A stretch of 5,369 nucleotides of DNA from Desulfuromonadales bacterium C00003107 (GTDB lineage: Bacteria > Desulfobacterota > Desulfuromonadia > Desulfuromonadales > Syntrophotaleaceae): assembly GCA_001751225.1 (NCBI GenBank), contig MAXT01000339.1, positions 1 through 5,369 of the forward strand, read 5' to 3'. The notes under the pieces are model-generated. The model did no database searches. It was not told the origin of the DNA and saw nothing but the letters and a program-made list of their open reading frames with translations. How positions within the stretch are numbered: the first letter of the stretch is position 1; every line of letters begins with the position of its first letter. A program made the position numbers and the translations under genes. Of this stretch, positions 1 to 5,369 are shown piece by piece.

Positions 1-610
1 CCAGCATTTCGCCAGGAATGTCCTCTATCTCACTGCCGCCACTGCCGTCGTCTTTAAACAGGTGGGCCTTCATGGTCACAAGATCGATGATTCCCCGGAA
101 ATCATCTTCCGCGCCGATGGGTAAGGTAACTACCACAGCGGGAGTATCAAGGGAGTCGGCCATACTCGATATTGCTCTATCAAAATCACCTCGTTCGCGA
201 TCCATCTTATTGACGAAGGCAATAGTTGGAACACCGAATTCATGACACCAGTCCAAGATCTTCTGTGTTTGCGCCTTAACCCCAGAGATGGCCGAAACCA
301 GCAACACTGCACCATCTACGGCACGCAGACAGTTACGAGTGTCATGAAGGAAGTTGGCGTAACCAGGTGTGTCGACGATCTGCAGTTGATGCCCCTGCCA
401 CTCGCAATGGGCAACTGCAGCGCCAATCGTGATGTTGCGCTTAATCTCCTCAGGTTCATAATCCATGCAAGAGGAGCCATCATCGACCCGCCCCAGTCGA
501 TCGGTAGCCCCGCTGTTGAGCAGGATCGCCTCGACCAGAGAGGTCTTACCCGCTCCGCCATGTGCAATAACCCCAAAATTCCTCACTGTTGCCGTGTCGT
601 ACTTTCCCAT
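1..610 (-). CDS. EF-G-like translational GTPase (EF-G-2 type paralogue), N-terminal part only
   Basis: This is the first 203 codons of an elongation factor G family GTPase; the rest lies beyond the left edge (family members are about 690 residues). The GTP-binding motifs are visible in order: P-loop AHGGAGKTS (16-24), switch I RNIT (58-61), G3 DTPGYANF (80-87) and G4 NKMD (134-137). The stretch after G4, ending IPGEML, also matches EF-G. Two motifs differ from canonical EF-G: the P-loop normally reads AHIDAGKTT, and DTPGH carries the catalytic His, which is Tyr84 here. Both changes are typical of the EF-G-2 type of paralogue, so I do not call it the main fusA. EF-G proteins act on the ribosome in the cytoplasm, in translocation or recycling; the exact role of this paralogue is unknown. 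The ATG start at 610 has GGGAG (620-616) 5 nt upstream. It lies 181 bp downstream of coaX on the same strand and may be cotranscribed or have its own promoter. Confidence 0.93.
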   Translation of the reverse strand, partial: MGKYDTATVRNFGVIAHGGAGKTSLVEAILLNSGATDRLGRVDDGSSCMDYEPEEIKRNITIGAAVAHCEWQGHQLQIVDTPGYANFLHDTRNCLRAVDGAVLLVSAISGVKAQTQKILDWCHEFGVPTIAFVNKMDRERGDFDRAISSMADSLDTPAVVVTLPIGAEDDFRGIIDLVTMKAHLFKDDGSGGSEIEDIPGEML

Positions 611-791
611 GGTCTCTCCCTTCCTTTTCCCGGTTAAAGGAACTCGATTAAGGATCGCTTTGCAGGAAACAACGAATTTCAAGATGCGGCCTACCGACCG
701 CGTTCTATCCACAGAGCAGCAATAAACTGCTGGATGGTTATGAGGAGAATCAAGTGCAATTCGAAGCGAACAATAAAGTCTCCGCTTCGGA
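611..791 (-). other. Spacer between coaX and the EF-G-like gene
   Basis: This 181-bp non-coding spacer is the leader of the EF-G-like gene. Just after the coaX stop it holds an inverted repeat, CGAAGCG (789-783 on the minus strand) and CGCTTCG (768-762), with a 14-nt loop. No run of T follows, so it is at best a weak terminator or a transcript-end hairpin. Two further small hairpins can be drawn: CAGCA/TGCTG around 717-732 and GCGG/CCGC around 686-701. I see no strong promoter boxes on the minus strand and no credible small gene. Whether the GTPase is read through from coaX cannot be settled from the sequence. Confidence 0.45.
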
Positions 792-1559
792 TCAGGTTTT
801 GTTACGCAAATAAAGGATTCGCAATCCCTCCAATGTCAAAAAAGGTTCCACTTCCTGAATGGTCTGAGAAGCGGGAGCAATAGCTTTAGCCAGACCACCG
901 GTGGCGATCACCAAAGGGGTTTCCCTTGTCTCCTGGCACATGCGTCCGACAATGCCATCCACCAGGCCTACATAACCGAAAAACAAACCGGCCTGAATAC
1001 TGTTAACGGTATTCTTGGCGATCACCTGAGGGGGACGAACAAATTCGACCCGTGGCAGCTTGCTGGCTCGTTGAAACAGGGCCTCGGCAGAAATATTCAG
1101 GCCGGGAGCGATGGCCCCACCCTGGTACTCACCCCGCGCCGAAACTAGATCGAAGGTAGTGGCGGTGCCGAAGTCGACGATAATCAGACTGCAACGGCGC
1201 TTTTCATAAGCTCCGACAGCATTAACGATGCGGTCAGCACCAACCTCTCGAGGGTTGTCGTAATTTATCGGCATGCCGGTCTTGATTCCCGGCCCGACCA
1301 GATAGGGCGCACGTTTGAAATATTTGCGGCATAATCCTTCCAAAGCGTCCTTGGTCGGTGGCACAACGCTGGAAATAATGACATCCTCAATGGCCGACAT
1401 GGGAATATCGCCCAAACGCAGCAACTCATGAATAAGCATTGCATACTCATCCACCGTCCTGGTTTTATCCGTGGTGATGCGCCAGTTCTGCACCAGGTCC
1501 TCGCCCTGATAGAGGCCGAGCACGGTATTGGTATTGCCTACATCGATAACCAGCAGCAT
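792..1559 (-). CDS. coaX: Type III pantothenate kinase
   Basis: The 255-residue product phosphorylates pantothenate to 4'-phosphopantothenate, the first step of coenzyme A synthesis, in the cytoplasm. The length is normal for the family and the ASKHA-fold motifs are all present: the N-terminal phosphate-binding DVGNTNT (6-12), PREVGADRI (103-111) with the likely catalytic Asp109, DFGTATTFD (129-137), GGAIAPG (147-153), the NTVNSIQAG segment (183-191) and ATGGLA (219-224). Type III kinases are not feedback-inhibited by CoA and use a monovalent cation, as known for the family. The start ATG at 1559 gives the canonical short lead-in to DVGNTNT. The nearest Shine-Dalgarno-like AGGA (1578-1575) is 15 nt away, which is far, and no in-frame start fits it better. 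The gene follows birA by 35 bp on the same strand. No truncation or missing key residue is seen. Confidence 0.97.
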   Translation of the reverse strand: MLLVIDVGNTNTVLGLYQGEDLVQNWRITTDKTRTVDEYAMLIHELLRLGDIPMSAIEDVIISSVVPPTKDALEGLCRKYFKRAPYLVGPGIKTGMPINYDNPREVGADRIVNAVGAYEKRRCSLIIVDFGTATTFDLVSARGEYQGGAIAPGLNISAEALFQRASKLPRVEFVRPPQVIAKNTVNSIQAGLFFGYVGLVDGIVGRMCQETRETPLVIATGGLAKAIAPASQTIQEVEPFLTLEGLRILYLRNKT

Positions 1560-1594
1560 AGGATGGATAGTCTTTCCTGAAAAACAGTTATCGG

Positions 1595-2596
1595 TTACTG
1601 GACGGCAAGGGGCCGCACATCCCCGGCCAACACCCGTTCCTGACGGCCGTCAGCCAACTTTAGCAGCAAGGCTCCATCTTCATCGAGGCCGACGACCTGA
1701 CCACGCAACAGACGGCCCTGACAATCGACTTCAACCGGCTGTCCGGTCAAGACGAAATACTCCTGCCATGCCTGCATAATCGGCTCAAAACCTTCCCGCT
1801 GATACTGGCTATACAGGCAATCAAGCTGCTCCAACAGGGTGCGGGTAAAGCGCAGCCGCGATACCTTGCCGCCGCTGGCCATAGCCAGAGAGGAAGCCGG
1901 ATAGCGCAGGTCGTCGGGAAACTGTTCGGCCTGCATGTTGATATTTACACCAACACCAAGAATCAAGTAACGAATCCGTTCCGTTTCGGCATCAAGTTCA
2001 TTGAGCAGACCAGCCACCTTGCACCCATCGAGCAGCACATCGTTGGGCCATTTGACTGTCGGCGTCAGGCCGGTAATCTCAGCAATGGCCCAAGCCACAG
2101 CAGCCGCCGACAGAAAGGTCAGTTGCGGAGCATGTCGGGGTGCGATGGGAGGCCGCAGAATAATCGACGCATAGAGATTAACCCCGGCAGGAGACGTCCA
2201 GCGCCTCCCAAGGCGCCCCTTGCCGGCCTGCTGAGCTTCAGCGATAACAACGGTGCCTTCTACGGCACCGTCCTTGGCCAAGGCATGGGCCCGGTCGTTG
2301 GTCGAATCAGTATCGGCGAAATAGACTATATCCTGGCCGACGACTTCCGTCTGCAGGCCGTCCTGGAGTTCGGCCGGAAGCAACAGATCTGGGGATGTGC
2401 GCAGCCGATAGCCGCGAGCAGTAACCGCCTCGATTTGATAACCCAAGGTTCGCAGTTGCTCGACATTCTTCCACACCGCAGTGCGGGAAACCCCCAAGGC
2501 GCGACTCATCTCGGCGCCGGACACAAAAGCATCGGGCTGCTGACGAAACAACATCAGAATCTGGTCCTGGCGGCTCTGTTGGTTCATAGACCCCAA
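1595..2596 (-). CDS. birA: Bifunctional biotin-[acetyl-CoA-carboxylase] ligase / biotin repressor
   Basis: The product (333 residues from the TTG start) activates biotin as biotinyl-AMP and joins it to a lysine of carboxylase carrier subunits. An N-terminal winged helix-turn-helix (about 10-66; recognition helix near [12 protein letters not shown], 37-48) shows it is the repressor-type, class II enzyme. The catalytic domain carries DTDSTN (95-100), GKGRLGRRW (125-133, the GRGRRGR-like adenylate loop), KWPND (182-186), KVAGLL (193-198) with the conserved Lys193, and GVGVNIN. The last 50 or so residues form the usual SH3-like C-terminal domain. TTG at 2596 has GGAG (2605-2602) 5 nt upstream; an in-frame ATG at 2587 would shorten the protein by 3 residues, but its only nearby purine run is 3 nt away. 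The gene begins 10 bp after the nadC stop, so it is surely cotranscribed with nadC. No biotin synthesis gene is in the window, so any repressor targets lie elsewhere. Confidence 0.96.
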   Translation of the reverse strand: MGSMNQQSRQDQILMLFRQQPDAFVSGAEMSRALGVSRTAVWKNVEQLRTLGYQIEAVTARGYRLRTSPDLLLPAELQDGLQTEVVGQDIVYFADTDSTNDRAHALAKDGAVEGTVVIAEAQQAGKGRLGRRWTSPAGVNLYASIILRPPIAPRHAPQLTFLSAAAVAWAIAEITGLTPTVKWPNDVLLDGCKVAGLLNELDAETERIRYLILGVGVNINMQAEQFPDDLRYPASSLAMASGGKVSRLRFTRTLLEQLDCLYSQYQREGFEPIMQAWQEYFVLTGQPVEVDCQGRLLRGQVVGLDEDGALLLKLADGRQERVLAGDVRPLAVQ

Positions 2597-2601
2597 GGGT
2601 G

Positions 2602-2605
2602 CTCC
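2602..2605 (-). promoter_or_regulatory. birA ribosome binding site (favours the TTG start)
   Basis: GGAG on the minus strand is 5 nt from the TTG at 2596 and 14 nt from the ATG at 2587. The spacing favours the TTG start, though the two starts differ by only three residues. The site sits directly against the nadC stop codon, which suggests translational coupling. Confidence 0.5.
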
Positions 2606-2606
2606 A

Positions 2607-3431
2607 TCATTGAAACAACATAGAAATATCGACGGCTCGGCTGGAATGAGTCAAGGCGCCGACGGAGATATAATCCACCCCGGTTTCAGCAATAGCCCGC
2701 ACCTTTTTAAGGGTAACTCCACCGGAAGCCTCGCTCAAAGCCCGCTTATCGATCAACAGCACCGCCTCGCGCATGGTAGCAAGATCCATATTGTCGAGCA
2801 TGATGATGTCGGCTCCAGCCGCCAAGGCCAATTCGACCTCGGCTAAACCAGTGGTTTCCACCTCGACTCGCAGGGTATGAGGGGCCCGTTGCCGGGACCG
2901 CTTAACCGCCGTAGCGATATCCCCAGCCGCAGCAATGTGATTTTCTTTGATCAACACCCCGTCATAGAGGGATGTACGATGATTCCGCCCGCCGCCCATG
3001 CGAACCGCGTACTTCTCAAGGCAGCGAAGCCCTGGGGTAGTCTTACGGGTATCGACCACCGCTGCTTCGGTACCCTCTAACTCCTTGACAAACTGTGCCG
3101 TATGGGTGGTGATACCGCTCATGCGCTGCATCAGGTTCAGAGCCACCCGTTCCCCCTGAAGCAGTACTTGAGCGTCGCCCTTTAGCCAAGCCAACACCTC
3201 GCCACGCTGCACGGCAAAACCGTCTTCACGCAACTTTTCAAAAGCCACCTGCTCATCAAGCAGGGCAAAGACCCGGGCCGCCACATCGATGCCGGACATC
3301 ACGAAATCCTCTTTGGCCACAAACTCGGCCCGGCTGATGGTGCCCGGCTCGATGGTCGCCAGGGTAGTAACGTCCCCGAGGCCGATATCTTCTTGCAGCG
3401 CGTTCTGTATAATGCGATCTATTTCAAACAT
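2607..3431 (-). CDS. nadC: Nicotinate-nucleotide pyrophosphorylase, carboxylating (quinolinate phosphoribosyltransferase)
   Basis: The 274-residue enzyme converts quinolinate and PRPP to nicotinate mononucleotide, CO2 and pyrophosphate, the step where de novo NAD synthesis joins the common pathway. The length fits the family. Signature segments occur in order: EDIGLGDVTT (14-23), LMQRMSGI (100-107), DTRKTTPGLR (127-136), GGGRNHR (146-152), KENHI (162-166), VEVETT (189-194), LDNM (212-215), ASGGV (235-239) and ISVGALTHS (255-263). The basic residues that bind the two substrates (Arg103, Arg129, Lys130, His151, Arg152, Lys162) and the acidic Glu192 and Asp213 are all present. The ATG at 3431 has GGAG (3441-3438) 6 nt upstream. 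It is the first gene of the minus-strand cluster and is followed after 10 bp by birA. nadA and nadB are not in the window. Confidence 0.97.
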   Translation of the reverse strand: MFEIDRIIQNALQEDIGLGDVTTLATIEPGTISRAEFVAKEDFVMSGIDVAARVFALLDEQVAFEKLREDGFAVQRGEVLAWLKGDAQVLLQGERVALNLMQRMSGITTHTAQFVKELEGTEAAVVDTRKTTPGLRCLEKYAVRMGGGRNHRTSLYDGVLIKENHIAAAGDIATAVKRSRQRAPHTLRVEVETTGLAEVELALAAGADIIMLDNMDLATMREAVLLIDKRALSEASGGVTLKKVRAIAETGVDYISVGALTHSSRAVDISMLFQ

Positions 3432-3464
3432 GCAAAACTCCAGAGTATGATTTTAAAACGCTTA

Positions 3465-3494
3465 TTTATAACATGTAGGGTTGACCAGCCGCAA
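3465..3494 (-). promoter_or_regulatory. Candidate sigma-70 promoter of the nadC-birA-coaX cluster
   Basis: On the minus strand a -35 like TTGCGG (3494-3489) is followed, after 18 nt, by the -10 box TATAAA (3470-3465), which is one base off TATAAT. A transcript would start near 3458 and leave a 27-nt leader with the nadC ribosome binding site. The -10 is good and the -35 is weak. I see no clear operator palindrome overlapping it. Confidence 0.4.
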
Positions 3495-3610
3495 CCGAAA
3501 AGCCTAGTAAACACAGCCTATTTTGCCTTTGCAATTTTATCTAGAGTGTTACAAAATCAGGATTGATTTGAAGATAGTTGTCATTCTTTCCCCTAGACCC
3601 TTTGCCTTAC

Positions 3611-3617
3611 AAAGGAG
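3611..3617 (+). promoter_or_regulatory. Ribosome binding site that fixes the GTG start of the lipoprotein
   Basis: AAAGGAG lies 6 nt before the GTG at 3624. An out-of-frame ATG at 3619 is only 1 nt from this site, too close to use. The GTG frame also gives a perfect lipoprotein signal peptide, so GTG is the real start. Confidence 0.8.
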
Positions 3618-3623
3618 CATGCC

Positions 3624-4511
3624 GTGCTGCGTTCCCATTCTATTTATCTACTGCTCTTGGTTGTTCTGTTGGCCGGTTGTGTCAGCAAAGCCGACTATCA
3701 GCGCAAAAGCGATGAAGCTGCTCACCTTGCCACTGCTCGAACCGAATTGGAGCGCGACTACAGCCAACTTTTAGACCAGCAACAGCAGTTAGCCCAGCGG
3801 TACGACCAGCGCGGCCTGCAACTGGAGGAAGTCAACAATACCATTAACGACTTACGCCAAGATCAATTGCGCGCAACAACAGATATAGAACGCCTGGAAA
3901 AGGTTCTCTCTGAACGCAGCGCTTCCGCTGGGGCTGCCATGAGTGAAATGCGGCAGACAATCGATGGCCTGGAAGAGTTAAAACGGGACTTGACTGCGCA
4001 ACTGGAAAAAGAACAGCTGGCCCGTCAGGCCCGCATTGCAGCAATGAAAACAACCTATGACCAGCTGGTGGAAAAGATGGAAAATGAGATTGAGCGGGGC
4101 GAAATCACCATCTCTGATTTGCAGGGCCAGCTGACCGTCAACCTTGTAGAAAAGCTTTTATTCGATTCGGGCCAAGCCGACCTCAAAACCTCAGGGGCAC
4201 AGATTTTACAGCGAGTCGGGGACATCCTCAAAGAGGTCGCCGACAAAGAAATCCGAGTCGAAGGTCACACCGACAATATCTCTATCAGTCCCCGTTTGCA
4301 GCAGACCTTTGCCAGCAACTGGGAGCTCTCTACAGCCCGTGCGACCAACGTGGTGCACTTTCTGCAAAAACGCAAGGGCATCCCAGGCGCCCGTCTATCT
4401 ATATGCGGCTACGGCCCCTATCAACCCATTGCGAGTAACGACACCGCAACCGGCCGTGCCCAGAACCGACGGATTCAGATCGTGCTAATCCCCCGGCAAC
4501 AGACCCCGTAA
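3624..4511 (+). CDS. OmpA-family outer-membrane lipoprotein with a long coiled coil
   Basis: The 295-residue product begins with a lipoprotein signal peptide: a short basic start, a Leu/Val-rich core (8-16) and the lipobox LAGC with Cys19 as the lipidated residue. Val follows the Cys, not Asp, so sorting to the outer membrane is expected. Residues about 25-165 are rich in Gln, Glu, Leu and Arg with heptad-like spacing, and read as a long alpha-helical coiled coil. Residues about 170-290 are an OmpA/MotB/Pal-type domain: LLFDSG (178-183), EGHTDN (213-218), NWELSTARA (232-240), LSICGYG (258-264) and GRAQNRRIQI (277-286). Asp217 and Arg239 match the pair that holds meso-diaminopimelate in OmpA, so it probably ties the outer membrane to peptidoglycan through a helical spacer. 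The NWELS spacing is closer to MotB than to Pal, but there is no membrane helix as in MotB. It stands alone on the plus strand; no Tol-Pal partner is seen. The specific role is unknown. Confidence 0.9.
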   Translation: MLRSHSIYLLLLVVLLAGCVSKADYQRKSDEAAHLATARTELERDYSQLLDQQQQLAQRYDQRGLQLEEVNNTINDLRQDQLRATTDIERLEKVLSERSASAGAAMSEMRQTIDGLEELKRDLTAQLEKEQLARQARIAAMKTTYDQLVEKMENEIERGEITISDLQGQLTVNLVEKLLFDSGQADLKTSGAQILQRVGDILKEVADKEIRVEGHTDNISISPRLQQTFASNWELSTARATNVVHFLQKRKGIPGARLSICGYGPYQPIASNDTATGRAQNRRIQIVLIPRQQTP

Positions 4512-4525
4512 AACAGCGCTGGTCT

Positions 4526-5158
4526 TCAACTCCTATGTTCCAGCATAAGCAGATGGGCCACCTCCATGCCGTGTCGAGCCATGTTTCGCACGGCATCAAG
4601 CATGGCAAGAAAGATAGGAGCGGCGTGGGGCAGGCAGAGCCCTTCGACCAGTCGGTCTTCGTGGTCAGTGGCAAAATCGATGCATTGTTGACAGAGGCTG
4701 GGACCTTTCTCCTGGCGCAAAAATGTTTTCAACACTTCGTTATCGGTCTGTAAGATATCCGCCAGTACCCGCAGCATCTCCAGCTGGCCTTCAAAAAGTT
4801 CGTTGGTCTGGGCGATTCCCCTTTGCGAGAAGGGGATGCCCTGCTGGATCTGCTTGCGAAGGACCGGTATCATTTCGCCGATATCCTCGGCCATCAACTG
4901 GACATGTGCCAGTACACTCTCTAGCTTCAAACTAAAGTCTCGACCAAGCCCTTGATCCTTGGCCAACTGTTCATCCAGACGACCTGACAGCAAAATGATC
5001 TCGTCGTTGACAATCTTCTGATACTGAAGCATCTCTTCCAAGTCGGCTATTTGCTGGCGATTGAACCCACTACTCGCCTTTTCTACCATAATAATCAAAT
5101 TCGCCACCACACCACTAAACAGCCCGAGTTGCTCATTGACCGATCGCGTTGTCATCAT
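4526..5158 (-). CDS. Conserved-looking all-helical protein with a degenerate PhoU-like C-terminal part
   Basis: From the ATG at 5158 the product is 210 residues, has no signal peptide and no membrane segment, and looks entirely alpha-helical. Residues 165-204 read DHEDRLVEGLC, then a helix with LDAVRNMARHGMEVAHLL. This resembles the end of PhoU domains, especially those on Na/phosphate cotransporters (an H-x-x-R-L-x-E-G-x-C segment, then LERIGDHAxNIAE). An earlier AEDIGEMIP (90-98) may be the matching helix of the first repeat. The metal-binding E-x-x-x-D of PhoU is absent: ERIGDH is replaced by RNMARH. Cys156, Cys159, His166 and Cys175 are close together and could bind a metal or form a disulfide. 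The frame is open upstream to a TTG at 5215, but GGGAGGG at 5170-5164 places the start at 5158, or at the adjacent ATG at 5155. The gene converges on the lipoprotein gene with a 14-bp gap. A role in phosphate signalling is a guess; I cannot name a gene. Confidence 0.75.
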   Translation of the reverse strand: MMTTRSVNEQLGLFSGVVANLIIMVEKASSGFNRQQIADLEEMLQYQKIVNDEIILLSGRLDEQLAKDQGLGRDFSLKLESVLAHVQLMAEDIGEMIPVLRKQIQQGIPFSQRGIAQTNELFEGQLEMLRVLADILQTDNEVLKTFLRQEKGPSLCQQCIDFATDHEDRLVEGLCLPHAAPIFLAMLDAVRNMARHGMEVAHLLMLEHRS

Positions 5159-5163
5159 AACTG

Positions 5164-5170
5164 CCCTCCC
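5164..5170 (-). promoter_or_regulatory. Ribosome binding site that fixes the start of the PhoU-like gene
   Basis: GGGAGGG on the minus strand is 5 nt from the ATG at 5158 and 8 nt from the next ATG at 5155. The longer open frame starting with TTG at 5215 has no comparable site, so its first 19 codons are most likely leader. Confidence 0.75.
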
Positions 5171-5238
5171 GTGAAATGCTCCCGTCTGCTGTTCTAATTC
5201 TCTTTTATTCAACAATAACAGGTTATTCCGTGTAGAAA

Positions 5239-5254
5239 AGCAAGAAGCTTACCC
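5239..5254 (-). promoter_or_regulatory. Possible sigma-54 (-24/-12) promoter of the PhoU-like gene
   Basis: The minus strand reads GGGTAAGCTTCTTGCT, compared with the consensus TGGCACG-N4-TTGCW. The GG and GC elements are exactly 10 nt apart and the TTGCT half is perfect, while three positions of the -24 half differ. A transcript would start near 5228, leaving a 70-nt leader. A match of this quality can occur by chance in a few kilobases. A weak sigma-70 alternative overlaps it (TTGCTT at 5243-5238, 17 nt, TGTTAT at 5220-5215). Confidence 0.25.
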
Positions 5255-5369
5255 AGCCTGAAAATCTCTAACCGAAACAGCTAGATAATACGTCAAAAAT
5301 TCTTGCCATTTGTTAAATACAGACCCAATAGGCTAACATTGAGTTTAAACTAACGAATAAGGATAGATT
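5255..5369 (+). other. Right-edge intergenic stretch, possible leader of a gene beyond the window
   Basis: No open frame of note is present. AAGGA at 5359-5363 lies 6 nt from the end of the window, so a plus-strand start codon could follow immediately outside. A 10-bp perfect palindrome (AGTTTAAACT, 5342-5351) lies just before it; one of this length is expected several times by chance in 5 kb. No clear promoter is seen. Confidence 0.25.

Larger units (their letters stand above)
3432..3623. other. Divergent intergenic region between nadC and the lipoprotein gene
   Basis: This AT-richer 192-bp spacer must hold the promoters for both directions. The nadC-side promoter candidate is annotated separately. 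On the plus strand only poor boxes are seen, such as TTTGCA (3528-3533) and TACAAA (3550-3555) spaced by 16 nt, so the lipoprotein promoter is not assigned. No riboswitch fold or RNA gene was recognised. Confidence 0.5.

Noticed and set aside
242..637. Plus-strand open frame of 131 codons
   Set aside because: It is antisense to the EF-G-like GTPase, whose motifs read cleanly on the minus strand. The plus frame shows no recognisable domain.
2123..2623. Plus-strand open frame of 166 codons
   Set aside because: It lies antisense to birA, which has all its family motifs. The composition looks like an unconstrained shadow frame.
3490..3505. Sigma-54-like GG-N10-GC pattern upstream of nadC
   Set aside because: Only the GGC and TTGC cores match, such a pattern is expected a couple of times by chance in this window, and a better sigma-70 -10 box overlaps the region.
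3506..3555. Possible BirA operator halves (AGTAAAC and GTTACAA)
   Set aside because: The halves match the known TTGTAAAC/GTTTACAA pattern poorly and their spacing is about twice that expected.
3523..3774. Plus-strand frame overlapping the lipoprotein start, with an ATG at 3619
   Set aside because: The ATG is 1 nt from the ribosome binding site and the frame overlaps the clear lipobox frame of 3624-4511.
5159..5215. N-terminal extension of the PhoU-like gene from TTG at 5215
   Set aside because: A strong ribosome binding site inside this stretch (5170-5164) points to the ATG at 5158. The TTG has no good site of its own.
5342..5351. 10-bp palindrome AGTTTAAACT as an operator
   Set aside because: Several such palindromes are expected by chance in 5 kb, and no second copy or linked promoter is seen.
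1..5369. Search by eye for mobile elements, CRISPR repeats, tRNAs, tandem repeats and toxin or defence genes
   Set aside because: None was found. Every long stretch is accounted for by six housekeeping-like or envelope genes with similar base composition.

Overview
The window looks like ordinary chromosomal DNA from a Gram-negative bacterium. The best guess is the Desulfuromonadales/Geobacter-type deltaproteobacteria. That placement rests on the gene set and order, on an outer-membrane-type OmpA lipoprotein, on GGAG-type Shine-Dalgarno sites and on base composition near 50-55% GC by eye. It is an inference from recall, not a database result. I see no insertion sequence, tRNA, rRNA, CRISPR array, phage gene or toxin-antitoxin pair. 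No stretch over 300 bases lacks a gene.

Layout. Positions 1-3431 hold four minus-strand genes that read right to left: nadC (3431-2607), birA (2596-1595), coaX (1559-792) and the N-terminal 203 codons of an EF-G-like GTPase (610 to the left edge). nadC and birA are almost joined, birA and coaX are 35 bp apart, and 181 bp separate coaX from the GTPase. A 192-bp divergent spacer (3432-3623) holds a plausible nadC promoter. The plus strand then carries one lipoprotein gene, 3624-4511: a lipobox, a long coiled coil and an OmpA-like peptidoglycan-binding domain. It converges, with a 14-bp gap, on a minus-strand gene at 5158-4526 for an all-helical protein with a degenerate PhoU-like C-terminus. 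The last 211 bp (5159-5369) are the leader of that gene plus a possible leader for a plus-strand gene just past the right edge.

How the genes work together. nadC makes nicotinate mononucleotide for NAD synthesis. birA attaches biotin to carboxylase subunits and may repress transcription. coaX starts coenzyme A synthesis. Together they form a cofactor supply cluster transcribed toward a translation-factor paralogue. The lipoprotein belongs to the cell envelope. The PhoU-like protein may be linked to phosphate transport or signalling, but nothing in the window proves it.

I did not find a convincing undescribed system. The points most worth a second look are the PhoU-like protein, which lacks the usual metal-binding acidic motif but has a Cys/His set; the EF-G paralogue with altered GTPase motifs; and a -24/-12 promoter-like site upstream of the PhoU-like gene.
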